A stretch of 9,637 nt of DNA from an uncultured Eubacteriales bacterium (GTDB taxonomy: Bacteria; Bacillota; Clostridia; Oscillospirales; Oscillospiraceae): positions 1 to 9,637 of the forward strand of contig ONVR01000156.1 of NCBI GenBank assembly GCA_900321335.1, read 5' to 3'. Made by a program: the position numbers and the translations under genes. The notes beneath the pieces were generated by a model. It ran no database searches. It saw only the letters and a program-made list of their open reading frames with translations, and had not been told where the DNA came from. Of this stretch, positions 1-5,922 are shown one piece after another (within the stretch, counting starts at the first letter, position 1; each line of letters opens with the position of its first letter).

Positions 1-1
1 C

Positions 2-190
2 GAACTTCCGGACATGGAGGACAGCGCCTACGAGATGCTCTGTCGGAAACTGGGGGACACGGCGGACCCAACCCGGATCAAAAAAGCTTCCGACGGCCTG
101 ATCCGACGGGGGTTTTCCTGGGAAGAGGTCCGCACGGCCGTATCCCGTTATCAGAGCGAGCATGAAATGGAACCAACGGAGTATGAATAA
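2..190 (+). CDS. recX: Regulatory protein RecX, C-terminal fragment (5' end outside window)
   Basis: Reading in frame from base 2 to the TAA at 188-190 gives the last 62 residues of a protein. They contain the RecX-type helical repeat signature: a helix ending YEMLCRKLGD, then basic residues, then LIRRGFSWEEVRTAV. This matches the 'L.RRGFS...I..A' pattern that RecX proteins repeat. RecX binds RecA filaments and limits their activity during recombination and SOS induction; it is a small cytosolic protein. The N-terminal part lies off the left edge, so completeness cannot be judged. The stop codon directly abuts the rimO start codon, so the two are likely cotranscribed and translationally coupled. 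The assignment rests on a short tail. The family is likely, but a diverged RecX-like helical protein cannot be excluded. Confidence 0.72.
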   Translation, partial: ELPDMEDSAYEMLCRKLGDTADPTRIKKASDGLIRRGFSWEEVRTAVSRYQSEHEMEPTEYE

Positions 191-1513
191 ATGAGCAAAA
201 GAATCGGACTTGTGTCCCTGGGGTGTGCCAAGAATCTTGTCAACTCGGAACAGATGCTCTATCTGCTGGATGAGGCGGGGTTTGAGATCACCGGGGAGAC
301 GGAAAACGTAGACGCCGTGATCGTCAACACCTGCGGCTTCATTGAGAGCGCCAAGATGGAGGCTATCGACACCATCCTGGAGCTTGCCCAGGGGAAATGT
401 CAGGGAAAGATCGGTAAAATCATCGTCACGGGCTGCCTTTCCCAGCGGTATCGGGACGAGCTGCTCCAGGAGATGCCGGAGATCGACGCCATTGTGGGCG
501 TGGGGAGCTTTGACCAAATCGTCTCCGTGGTGAACAGGACCCTCAGCCATGAGACGGTTTCCGCGTTCTCCGATATCCACCACACCAACGAGGAGATCGG
601 CAGGGTGAACACCACCTCGCCGGCCTGGGCTTATATTAAAATCGCCGAGGGGTGTGACAACTGCTGCGCCTATTGCGTGATCCCCCGGATCCGGGGACGT
701 TTTCGCAGCCGCCCTCTGGAAAACGTGGTGGCAGAGGCGGAGCGTATGGCAAACGACGGCATCAAAGAGCTGATCGTGGTCGCCCAGGACATCACCCGCT
801 ACGGCAAGGATCTGTATGGGAAATCCGCGCTGCCGGAGCTGCTCCGGCGGCTGTGCGCCATTGAGGGGTTTGTCTGGATCCGTCTGCACTACCTGTATCC
901 CGACGAGATCACCGACGAGCTGATCGATGTGATCGCGGAAAACGATAAAATCCTCAAGTACCTGGACATCCCCCTGCAGCACATCGACGATCATATTTTG
1001 AAAACCATGTGCCGCCGGGGCGACAGCGGGCAGATCCGTGCGCTGCTGGACCGGCTCAGACGCCGGATTCCCGGCCTGGTCCTGCGTACCAGCCTGATTA
1101 CCGGCCTGCCCGGAGAGGGAGAGGCGGAGTTTGAAGAGCTTTGCGAATTTGTCCGGGAGGCGAAGATCCAGCGTACCGGCGTGTTTGCCTTCTCACCCGA
1201 AGAGGGAACGCCGGCGTATCACATGGACTTTGTGGACGGGGAAACGGCACAGCGCCGGGCGGAGCTGATCATGGACATCCAATCGGAGATCATGGATGAC
1301 TACAACGCCAGCCGTATCGGTACCGTTGAGAAAGTCCTGGTGGAGGGCTTTGACGGGATCTATTATTACGGCAGGAGCTACGCCGAGTCGCCGGATATCG
1401 ACGGCAGGATCCTGTTCCGTGCTGAAGACGCGCCCATCAACGATTTTGTGACGGTCCGCATTACGGACTGTGAAGACGGCGAACCCATTGGAGAGAGGAT
1501 TGACGATCCATGA
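191..1513 (+). CDS. rimO: Ribosomal protein S12 (Asp) methylthiotransferase RimO
   Basis: A complete 440-aa radical-SAM methylthiotransferase, the usual length for RimO. The N-terminal MTTase domain carries the three cysteines expected to hold the auxiliary 4Fe-4S cluster: C12 in SLGCAKNLVNSE, C48 in NTCGF and C82 in GCLSQR. The radical-SAM core has the CxxxCxxC cluster C155, C159 and C162 in EGCDNCCAYCVIPRIRG. The C-terminal part, from about residue 375, is a TRAM domain (EKVLVEGFDG onward). Family knowledge: the enzyme adds a methylthio group to the beta-carbon of a conserved aspartate of ribosomal protein S12, using SAM and a sulfur donor. The SLGCAKN and NTCGFI forms favour RimO over the tRNA enzyme MiaB. 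The start is ATG directly after the recX stop, with a GGAG at 176-179 about 11 bases upstream inside recX. The 3' end overlaps pgsA by four bases (ATGA). Confidence 0.95.
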   Translation: MSKRIGLVSLGCAKNLVNSEQMLYLLDEAGFEITGETENVDAVIVNTCGFIESAKMEAIDTILELAQGKCQGKIGKIIVTGCLSQRYRDELLQEMPEIDAIVGVGSFDQIVSVVNRTLSHETVSAFSDIHHTNEEIGRVNTTSPAWAYIKIAEGCDNCCAYCVIPRIRGRFRSRPLENVVAEAERMANDGIKELIVVAQDITRYGKDLYGKSALPELLRRLCAIEGFVWIRLHYLYPDEITDELIDVIAENDKILKYLDIPLQHIDDHILKTMCRRGDSGQIRALLDRLRRRIPGLVLRTSLITGLPGEGEAEFEELCEFVREAKIQRTGVFAFSPEEGTPAYHMDFVDGETAQRRAELIMDIQSEIMDDYNASRIGTVEKVLVEGFDGIYYYGRSYAESPDIDGRILFRAEDAPINDFVTVRITDCEDGEPIGERIDDP

Positions 1514-2034
1514 ATACTGCAAACAAACTGACCATGATCCGGGTGATCCTGATCCCCATGTTTCTCATTGTGCTCTACATCGGATTTCCCGGCAGCAACT
1601 ACGTTGCCCTTGGCATCTTTGTTCTGGCCAGCATCACAGACTTTGTAGACGGCCAGGTTGCCCGCCGGTGCAATCAGGTGACGGATTTCGGCAAATTCAT
1701 GGACCCCTTGGCGGATAAGGTGCTGGTTTTAGCGGCCATGATCTGGTTTGTCCAGACGGGCATGATCCCCGCATGGGCTGTCATCATCGTGGTGGCACGG
1801 GAGATGGCTGTGTCCGGCATGCGGCTGATCGCCGCCGCTGACGGCCGTGTGATCGCCGCCGGAAAGTCCGGCAAGGTCAAAACCGCCAGTACCATGGTTT
1901 GCCTGATCATTCTGTTTTTCCCCGTGGGTCAGATCCTCCGCTGGATCTGCATCGGGGTGATCGTGGTCACCACGGTATACTCCGGCTGTGAGTATCTGAT
2001 CCGGAACCGGGCGCTGTTTTCACAAATGAAATAA
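1510..2034 (+). CDS. pgsA: CDP-diacylglycerol--glycerol-3-phosphate 3-phosphatidyltransferase (PGP synthase)
   Basis: A 174-aa integral membrane enzyme with the complete CDP-alcohol phosphotransferase signature D(x2)DG(x2)AR(x8)G(x3)D(x3)D. The residues are D44, D47, G48, A51, R52, G61, D65 and D69. Hydrophobic segments lie at about residues 10-26, 31-43, 70-90, 93-110 and 125-165. The conserved GK.GK.KT stretch follows the third helix, as in PgsA. The enzyme transfers the phosphatidyl group from CDP-diacylglycerol to glycerol-3-phosphate, giving phosphatidylglycerophosphate, the committed step to phosphatidylglycerol and cardiolipin. Length and motif order favour PgsA over PssA or cardiolipin synthase. 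The ATG overlaps the rimO stop (ATGA), and a GGAGAGAGG inside the rimO 3' end serves as ribosome binding site, so translation is probably coupled. The downstream gene is a DUF2156 protein that may also act on phosphatidylglycerol. Confidence 0.93.
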   Translation: MNTANKLTMIRVILIPMFLIVLYIGFPGSNYVALGIFVLASITDFVDGQVARRCNQVTDFGKFMDPLADKVLVLAAMIWFVQTGMIPAWAVIIVVAREMAVSGMRLIAAADGRVIAAGKSGKVKTASTMVCLIILFFPVGQILRWICIGVIVVTTVYSGCEYLIRNRALFSQMK

Positions 2035-2051
2035 GAGGGACGTTTTTCCAT

Positions 2052-2933
2052 ATGCTGAATTTTCAACCGTTACAGTTAGAGGACATTACGAAGCTACGTC
2101 CCTATTTTGAGACGTGTACCTCCCGTATCAGCGACCAGACCCCCGGTGCCGCCGTGATGTGGCGGGAGTATTTTCACACACAATACGCCATTGAGGATGG
2201 GGTGCTGTATTTTCAGGTGATCCATTACGGTGGGGAGCTGGCCTTTACTTCGCCCATCGGCGCACAGACGCCGGAGGCCTACGGCAAGCTGATCGACTAC
2301 TGCCGGCAGACGGACACGCCCCTGGTGCTGTGTATGCTGCCGGAGGATCTGATCGGCCCTATGCAGAGCTGCTGTCCCCAGGCAGAGCTGATCACCAATG
2401 AGATCTGGAGCGATTATCTCTATGACGCCCAGAGCATGGTGACCTTTGCCGGCAGAAAGCTCAGCGGTCAGCGCAACCACGTCAATAAGTTCAAGCGCCT
2501 GTATGAAAACTGGACCTTTGAGCCAATTGAAGCATCCAATCTGGCGGATGCAAGGGCGTTTACGGAGCGGTTCATTGCAGAGCACAAAAAGGACTCTGCC
2601 ACCTTGGAAGAGGGGGACCGGAAAACGCTGGAGGTTCTGGACCACTATGAACTCTACGGCATGCTGGGCGGTGTGCTCCGGGTAGACGGCGCAATCGTCG
2701 GCATCTCCATTGCGGAAAAGCTGGGCGACACCCTCTTTATCCACGTTGAGAAGTGTCTGCGGGAGTACGAGGGCTCCTATCCCATGATGGTGCAGTGCTT
2801 TGCAAAGCACTACGTCACCGAGGATATTCACTATATCAATCGGGAGGAGGACGACGGCGATCCCGGTCTGCGAACCTCCAAGCAGTCCTATCATCCCGTG
2901 GCGCTGCTGAAAAAATATACGGTAAGAGTATAA
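2052..2933 (+). CDS. DUF2156 protein, phosphatidylglycerol lysyltransferase C-terminal-like (soluble)
   Basis: A 293-aa protein with no hydrophobic segment long enough to span a membrane. It matches the DUF2156 type, a tandem GNAT-like fold. Recognisable parts are the N-terminal LED..KLRPYF opening, a central basic stretch RNHVNKFKRL (about residues 137-146), the GGVLRVDGAIVGISI strand pair, and the signature NREEDDGDPGLR (residues 263-274) followed by SK.SYHP. In MprF-type proteins this fold transfers an aminoacyl group from charged tRNA to phosphatidylglycerol, but MprF also has an N-terminal flippase domain that is absent here. Many stand-alone DUF2156 proteins have no known substrate. It lies 17 bp after pgsA, with the AAGAGGGA at 2033-2040 as ribosome binding site, and is followed by an intrinsic terminator. 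Aminoacylation of a lipid or peptide is only a hypothesis; the family call is firm. Confidence 0.82.
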   Translation: MLNFQPLQLEDITKLRPYFETCTSRISDQTPGAAVMWREYFHTQYAIEDGVLYFQVIHYGGELAFTSPIGAQTPEAYGKLIDYCRQTDTPLVLCMLPEDLIGPMQSCCPQAELITNEIWSDYLYDAQSMVTFAGRKLSGQRNHVNKFKRLYENWTFEPIEASNLADARAFTERFIAEHKKDSATLEEGDRKTLEVLDHYELYGMLGGVLRVDGAIVGISIAEKLGDTLFIHVEKCLREYEGSYPMMVQCFAKHYVTEDIHYINREEDDGDPGLRTSKQSYHPVALLKKYTVRV

Positions 2934-2938
2934 ACGAA

Positions 2939-2969
2939 ACCCGTCCTTCTCAGGACGGGTTTTTCTTTA
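2939..2969 (+). terminator. Rho-independent terminator after the DUF2156 gene
   Basis: A perfect 9-bp stem ACCCGTCCT (2939-2947) pairs with AGGACGGGT (2952-2960) around a 4-base loop. It is followed by a T-rich tract at 2960-2968 broken by one C. It starts six bases after the DUF2156 stop codon and closes the recX-rimO-pgsA-DUF2156 transcription unit. Confidence 0.92.
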
Positions 2970-2975
2970 AGATTC

Positions 2976-3008
2976 CCTTAATTCCGACGGCTTACGGAAT
3001 TCTTAAGG
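2976..3008 (+). repeat. Imperfect inverted repeat downstream of the terminator
   Basis: AATTCCG (2980-2986) and CGGAATT (2995-3001) form a 7-bp perfect stem around an 8-base loop. CCTT (2976-2979) can extend it by pairing with AAGG (3005-3008) across a 3-base bulge. There is no T-run, so it is not an obvious terminator. It could be part of a structured leader for the glycosyltransferase gene, or an operator. I see no convincing -35/-10 pair in this 136-bp gap. The function is unknown. Confidence 0.4.
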
Positions 3009-3019
3009 ATTCCTTCCGA

Positions 3020-3064
3020 CCTTTCTTCGATTTGTTCTGGTAGGATGGAACAAACGGAGAAAGG
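3020..3064 (+). promoter_or_regulatory. Leader hairpin that partly occupies the Shine-Dalgarno of the glycosyltransferase gene
   Basis: Bases 3020-3029 pair with 3055-3064 (10 pairs, one of them G-U). After a single bulged A at 3030, bases 3031-3039 pair with 3046-3054 (9 pairs, two of them G-U). The loop is six bases. The core is the inverted repeat TTTGTTC (3031-3037) / GAACAAA (3048-3054). The right arm ends inside the Shine-Dalgarno tract AAGGGAGG (3061-3068). A second anti-SD-like tract CCTTCC (3012-3017) could pair with GGGAGG (3063-3068) instead. The base pairing is visible in the sequence; that it controls translation is inference. Confidence 0.45.
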
Positions 3065-3075
3065 GAGGTGTGGCT

Positions 3076-4326
3076 ATGTGGATCCACAGTGCTGCGGACG
3101 TTTTGTCATTGTTATTAAAGGTGTTCAGCATCTGGTTTTTTATTACCGCGCTGCTGTTCTGGAAAAAACCGAAAAAATATCCCATCAAAGCGCCCCGGAC
3201 ACGCTTTGCCTGTCTGATCCCTGCCAGAAATGAGGAGGCGGTCATCGCCGATACGGTGCAAAGTCTTCTGGCGCAGCGGTACCCGAGAGCGCTTTATGAC
3301 GTATTCGTGATCCCCAACAACTGTACCGATCACACCCAGACCGCAGCCGCGGCGGCTGGCGCGAAGATCCTGAACTGTACCCATCCCGTCCGCTGTAAGG
3401 GAGATGCCCTTCGACAGGCTATGGACGCCCTTCGGGACGAAGGGTACGACGCCTACTGTGTTTTTGATGCGGACAATCACGTCCATGAGGGATTTCTCGG
3501 GGCGATGAACAACGCCTTCTGCGCCGGAGCCAGGGTTGCCAAGGGCGCGCTGCGGGCGAAAAATCCGTATCAGTCTCCGGTTTCCGGCTGTTACGCCCTG
3601 TACTATAGCCTGTTTGACCGGATCTTCAATCCGTCCCGGGCGAATTTGGGGCTGTCGGCCAAGCTGGTGGGAACGGGATTTGCCGTCAGCCGGGAGGTGA
3701 TCGAAGCCACCGGCGGCTGGCCCACACAGACCATCGCGGAGGATGCGGAGTTCAGCGCCATCTGTGCGGCCATGGGAGAGCGGGTCGCCTGGGTGCCCGA
3801 GGCAGTCACCTACGATGAGGCGCCCACGGCGTTCAAAACCTCCGTGACCCAGCGAATGCGCTGGTCCAGCGGGATCATGTGCGCAGCCCGCAGACGGCTG
3901 GGCAGCGTACTGGCAGCCATCACGGGAAGCCGCCCCGGCCTTGCCGTGGATTCTCTGCTGTTTCTGTGCGCGCCGGCCGCTCAGGCAATCTCCGTGCTGC
4001 CAATGGCGGAGCGGATCGTGGAGAGCGTCTGGAACGGCAGGACCGATACGCTGCTTCTGGCGGCAGGCCTTGGACTGGCAGTGAGCGGCGGCGCTATGCT
4101 GCTGCTGGCGTCCTGGCTGGCTCTGACTGCAGGGGTGCGGGATCGCAGGATCCTCAAAGCCGTTGCCTTTTTTCCCCTGTTTATGGCGTCATGGCTGCCC
4201 ATTCAGATCGTATCGCTGCTTCGGCCCGCCAGAGACTGGAAGCCCATTCGACACGGCGCCTGCCCGGATTGGCGCCGGAGCGGGGAGGAGGCGCGCAGAC
4301 TTCCTCGTCTTGACAAAAGCGCATAA
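3076..4326 (+). CDS. Membrane-anchored family 2 glycosyltransferase
   Basis: A 416-aa GT-A fold glycosyltransferase of family GT2. An N-terminal hydrophobic helix (about residues 8-29) precedes the catalytic domain. That domain shows the nucleotide-sugar opening IPARNEE (residues 48-54), DVFVIPNNCTD, the metal-binding DxD motif D131-A-D133, the catalytic-base region with E222-D223 in AEDAEF, and Q259xxR262W263. This is the signature set of processive or cellulose-synthase-like GT2 enzymes. Three hydrophobic stretches follow: about 280-300, 320-350 and 360-385. It probably transfers sugar from a nucleotide donor to a lipid or growing glycan at the cytoplasmic membrane; donor and acceptor cannot be read from the sequence. 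The ATG at 3076 is preferred over the in-frame GTG at 3070, because AGGGAGG (3062-3068) sits seven bases before the ATG but only one base before the GTG. It stands alone between two terminator-like elements. Confidence 0.88.
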   Translation: MWIHSAADVLSLLLKVFSIWFFITALLFWKKPKKYPIKAPRTRFACLIPARNEEAVIADTVQSLLAQRYPRALYDVFVIPNNCTDHTQTAAAAAGAKILNCTHPVRCKGDALRQAMDALRDEGYDAYCVFDADNHVHEGFLGAMNNAFCAGARVAKGALRAKNPYQSPVSGCYALYYSLFDRIFNPSRANLGLSAKLVGTGFAVSREVIEATGGWPTQTIAEDAEFSAICAAMGERVAWVPEAVTYDEAPTAFKTSVTQRMRWSSGIMCAARRRLGSVLAAITGSRPGLAVDSLLFLCAPAAQAISVLPMAERIVESVWNGRTDTLLLAAGLGLAVSGGAMLLLASWLALTAGVRDRRILKAVAFFPLFMASWLPIQIVSLLRPARDWKPIRHGACPDWRRSGEEARRLPRLDKSA

Positions 4327-4330
4327 GAAT

Positions 4331-4356
4331 ACACGCCCTGCCGCGGCAGGGCGTGT
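4331..4356. terminator. Perfect 26-bp palindrome, probable bidirectional terminator
   Basis: The 26 bases form an exact GC-rich palindrome with 13-base arms centred at 4343/4344. It lies five bases after the glycosyltransferase stop and 15 bases beyond the stop of the convergent minus-strand gene. On the + strand it is followed by CGTTATTTTG, a weak T-tract; on the minus strand the bases after the stem are ATTCTTATG. The placement between convergent genes fits a shared terminator, although neither T-run is strong. Confidence 0.7.
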
Positions 4357-4370
4357 CGTTATTTTGTAAT

Positions 4371-4622
4371 TTACCGGCTCTCTTCCAGGTCGATGCCCCA
4401 GTCGCTGCACATGCGGTACAGGAGCTTGGCCAGGGCCACGGCACCGTCGCGGTTGACCAGAATGCTTGCCACGTTGTCGCAGACCTGTCCGGAGACGTCG
4501 GTGAGCGCGCCGTCCTTCATGGCAAACTGGTGCTCTGTATACACGTGGGAAAACGTAAGGGCAATTTCACTTTTGGCCTTGTTGTGTGTGACGTTAAATG
4601 TGTTGCAGAATACGGGTTTCAT
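4371..4622 (-). CDS. Small protein of unknown function (83 aa)
   Basis: An 83-aa protein I do not firmly recognise. The ATG at 4622 is preceded on the minus strand by AAGGAGAGG with about six bases of spacing, a strong ribosome binding site that supports a real gene. It is mixed alpha/beta in appearance: an N-terminal strand-rich part (KPVFCNTFNV, EIALTFSHVY) and a C-terminal helix (GAVALAKLLYRMCSDWGI) with an acidic tail. There is no signal peptide or membrane segment, and three cysteines are not arranged as a metal motif. The layout 'SEIALTF...VASILVNRDGAVALAKLL' is loosely reminiscent of DUF3467 proteins, but that is a weak resemblance only. It follows the TSCPD gene by 40 bases on the same strand and is probably cotranscribed with it. 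Confidence 0.72.
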   Translation of the reverse strand: MKPVFCNTFNVTHNKAKSEIALTFSHVYTEHQFAMKDGALTDVSGQVCDNVASILVNRDGAVALAKLLYRMCSDWGIDLEESR

Positions 4623-4662
4623 GATAACCTCTCCTTATCATTCTATAGTGGTCAGACGGCTT

Positions 4663-4902
4663 TTACAGCTGCTCCAGGGCGCGTGCCAGCTGATCCGGAC
4701 AGGAAGTACCCCGTCCCGCGCAGTTGATCCCTTTCAGCCGGGAGACGGCCTCGGAGACCTTCATGCCCTTTACCAGAGCGGAGATACCCTGCAGATTGCC
4801 GGGACATCCGCCGTAAAATTTGACGCTGTTGATGACCTCTCCGTCGGTGTCGATTTCGATCTGACGGGAGCAGGTGCCTTTGGTGGTAAATGTTTTCTTC
4901 AT
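4663..4902 (-). CDS. 4-Cys TSCPD-domain protein (TIGR03905 type)
   Basis: A 79-aa protein made almost entirely of one TSCPD domain. The diagnostic parts are FYGGCPGNLQGISALVKGM (residues 29-47) and the name-giving T66-S67-C68-P69-D70. Four cysteines at C11, C33, C61 and C68 match the four-cysteine pattern of the TIGR03905 family and could form a zinc or Fe-S site or two redox pairs. Known: TSCPD domains occur within some ribonucleotide reductases, notably at the end of the adenosylcobalamin-dependent NrdJ type. The stand-alone small proteins are uncharacterised. Here it is encoded about 1.1 kb from, and divergently to, the class III reductase nrdDG, which fits a role linked to ribonucleotide reduction, but that is inference. 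The ATG at 4902 has AAGGGG upstream with about eight bases of spacing. It is the middle gene of a minus-strand trio. Confidence 0.88.
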   Translation of the reverse strand: MKKTFTTKGTCSRQIEIDTDGEVINSVKFYGGCPGNLQGISALVKGMKVSEAVSRLKGINCAGRGTSCPDQLARALEQL

Positions 4903-4924
4903 AAAAATAACCCCTTGTTTTCAA

Positions 4925-4943
4925 AATCGGCGGAAGGCCGCCG
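4925..4943 (-). terminator. Weak terminator or attenuator between the DUF975 and TSCPD genes
   Basis: Read on the minus strand, CGGCGG and CCGCCG (4943-4938 and 4933-4928) form a 6-bp all-GC stem with a 4-base loop, followed by ATTTTG. It sits in the 54-bp gap after the DUF975 stop. The short stem and short T-tract suggest partial termination at best, so downstream genes could be expressed at a lower level than DUF975. Confidence 0.4.
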
Positions 4944-4956
4944 GAATGCCGGTGCG

Positions 4957-5730
4957 TCAGAAGACGCCCGGTCCGCTTGGTGTGCCGCTTGTACGCTGCT
5001 GCTCATAGAGAAGCAGGGCGTTGTAAAAGTTTGCCTCTGTGATCCCCATATAGGGAGTGATGTAGATCTCCAGGATCGGGAAGGAGAAGCGCACCAGGGC
5101 CTCCAGAAAAATGCTGATGATAAAGGAAAGGATCATCCAGCCGAGGAAGGACAGGTGCAGCGTGAACAGTGTCCACTTGTTTCCCTGCATCATGCGTTTG
5201 GACGCCCGGATGCAGTCAATGGCCCGCATGTCCGGATGATCATAGAGAATATAGTAGGACATGCGATAGCGGTAGGCGGCGATGATTCCCGGAATGACGA
5301 ACAGCATAGACCAGAGGAAAATGAAGACGGCCTGTAAGACGGCGATGGCCGCAACCTTTCCCAGACTGTTGAAACCGGAAACCACATCCCGGTACGAGCC
5401 GGGGATCCGGCGACTGACCTTCAGACAGTAAAACTGATAGCCGGCGCTGACAATTGCCAGGGTCAGAGCCAGGGCGACGATCAGGATTTCAGAGACGAGG
5501 CCAGGCCGGGGGATCAGATTCAGCAGATCCTCATAAGTCAGTACGGCGTTCATGTTCGCGTAGGTAAAGACATTTTGATAAAACGTGGTTACACCGGAGA
5601 GAACGGAAATGATGGTCTGGATCACGGTGACGATCACAAGATAAAGCAGCGTGACGGGGTATACGCTGGGTCTTGTCTCCCGCATGAGGATTCTGCTGGC
5701 CTGCTTTATGGATGGTCTGTCAATCAACAA
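4957..5730 (-). CDS. DUF975 family integral membrane protein
   Basis: A 257-aa polytopic membrane protein of the DUF975 family, common in Firmicutes and of unknown function. Hydrophobic helices lie near residues 23-46, 79-101, 124-152 and 188-212. The best conserved family block is present: PGIIAAYRYRMSYYILYDHP (147-166), IRASKRMMQGNK (174-185) and LFTLHLSFLGWMIL (188-201). The start is unusual. The frame closes upstream at a TGA, so it must begin at TTG 5730 (or the next TTG, 5727). AAGGAG lies ten bases before TTG 5730. An ATG between them (5737-5739 on the + strand numbering) is out of frame and meets a stop after five codons. It is the first gene downstream of a good sigma-A-type promoter and leads a minus-strand cluster with the TSCPD and 83-aa genes. 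Confidence 0.85.
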   Translation of the reverse strand: MLIDRPSIKQASRILMRETRPSVYPVTLLYLVIVTVIQTIISVLSGVTTFYQNVFTYANMNAVLTYEDLLNLIPRPGLVSEILIVALALTLAIVSAGYQFYCLKVSRRIPGSYRDVVSGFNSLGKVAAIAVLQAVFIFLWSMLFVIPGIIAAYRYRMSYYILYDHPDMRAIDCIRASKRMMQGNKWTLFTLHLSFLGWMILSFIISIFLEALVRFSFPILEIYITPYMGITEANFYNALLLYEQQRTSGTPSGPGVF

Positions 5731-5812
5731 ACCGCATCAACTCCTTGTTTTCTGGATTCTCCGCATGACCGTTTCGTTTCGCAAGATGCTTGCCGTGACG
5801 GAAGATGCAATT

Positions 5813-5841
5813 ATTATAGCACACACCGGGACAAAAGCCAA
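5813..5841 (-). promoter_or_regulatory. Sigma-A-type promoter for the DUF975 cluster
   Basis: On the minus strand there is a perfect -10 TATAAT (5818-5813) and a -35 TTGGCT (5841-5836, four of six matches) with exactly 17 bases between them. Transcription would begin near 5806, leaving a leader of about 75 bases before the TTG start. The element reads away from the nrdD promoter, so the two units diverge from this gap. Confidence 0.7.
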
Positions 5842-5863
5842 ACATTCTGAAAAAATTTATTCC

Positions 5864-5892
5864 TTGCCGGGCTTGTCGAAAAACATTAAAAT
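5864..5892 (+). promoter_or_regulatory. Possible upstream (second) promoter toward nrdD
   Basis: TTGCCG (5864-5869), a 17-base spacer, then TAAAAT (5887-5892) form a plausible weaker sigma-A promoter. Its start point would fall near 5899, on the left edge of the 14-bp palindrome at 5898-5911. It lies in an AT-rich stretch where chance matches are likely. Confidence 0.35.
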
Positions 5893-5897
5893 TTGAG

Positions 5898-5911
5898 ATA
5901 CAAATTTGTAT
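5898..5911. promoter_or_regulatory. Perfect 14-bp palindrome, candidate operator
   Basis: ATACAAATTTGTAT is an exact inverted repeat ending 11 bases before the -35 of the main nrdD promoter. It does not match the Rex, FNR, PerR, LexA or BlaI operator consensus sequences as I know them, so no regulator is assigned. A small symmetric DNA-binding protein is the plain reading; chance in AT-rich DNA is the alternative. Confidence 0.35.
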
Positions 5912-5922
5912 ATGTTATGGCC

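Noticed and set aside
2094..2894. A 266-codon open frame on the minus strand opposite the DUF2156 gene
   Set aside because: It has the same codon-register shadow cause. It shows no domain and no supporting ribosome binding site or context, and the + strand protein matches DUF2156 along its length.
3070..3075. GTG at 3070 as start of the glycosyltransferase
   Set aside because: It lies one base from the end of the SD tract, too close for initiation. The ATG at 3076 has normal spacing.
4393..5337. A 314-codon + strand open frame across the minus-strand cluster
   Set aside because: It spans three minus-strand genes and their gaps. The minus-strand products have family matches (TSCPD, DUF975) and strong ribosome binding sites, while this product has none.
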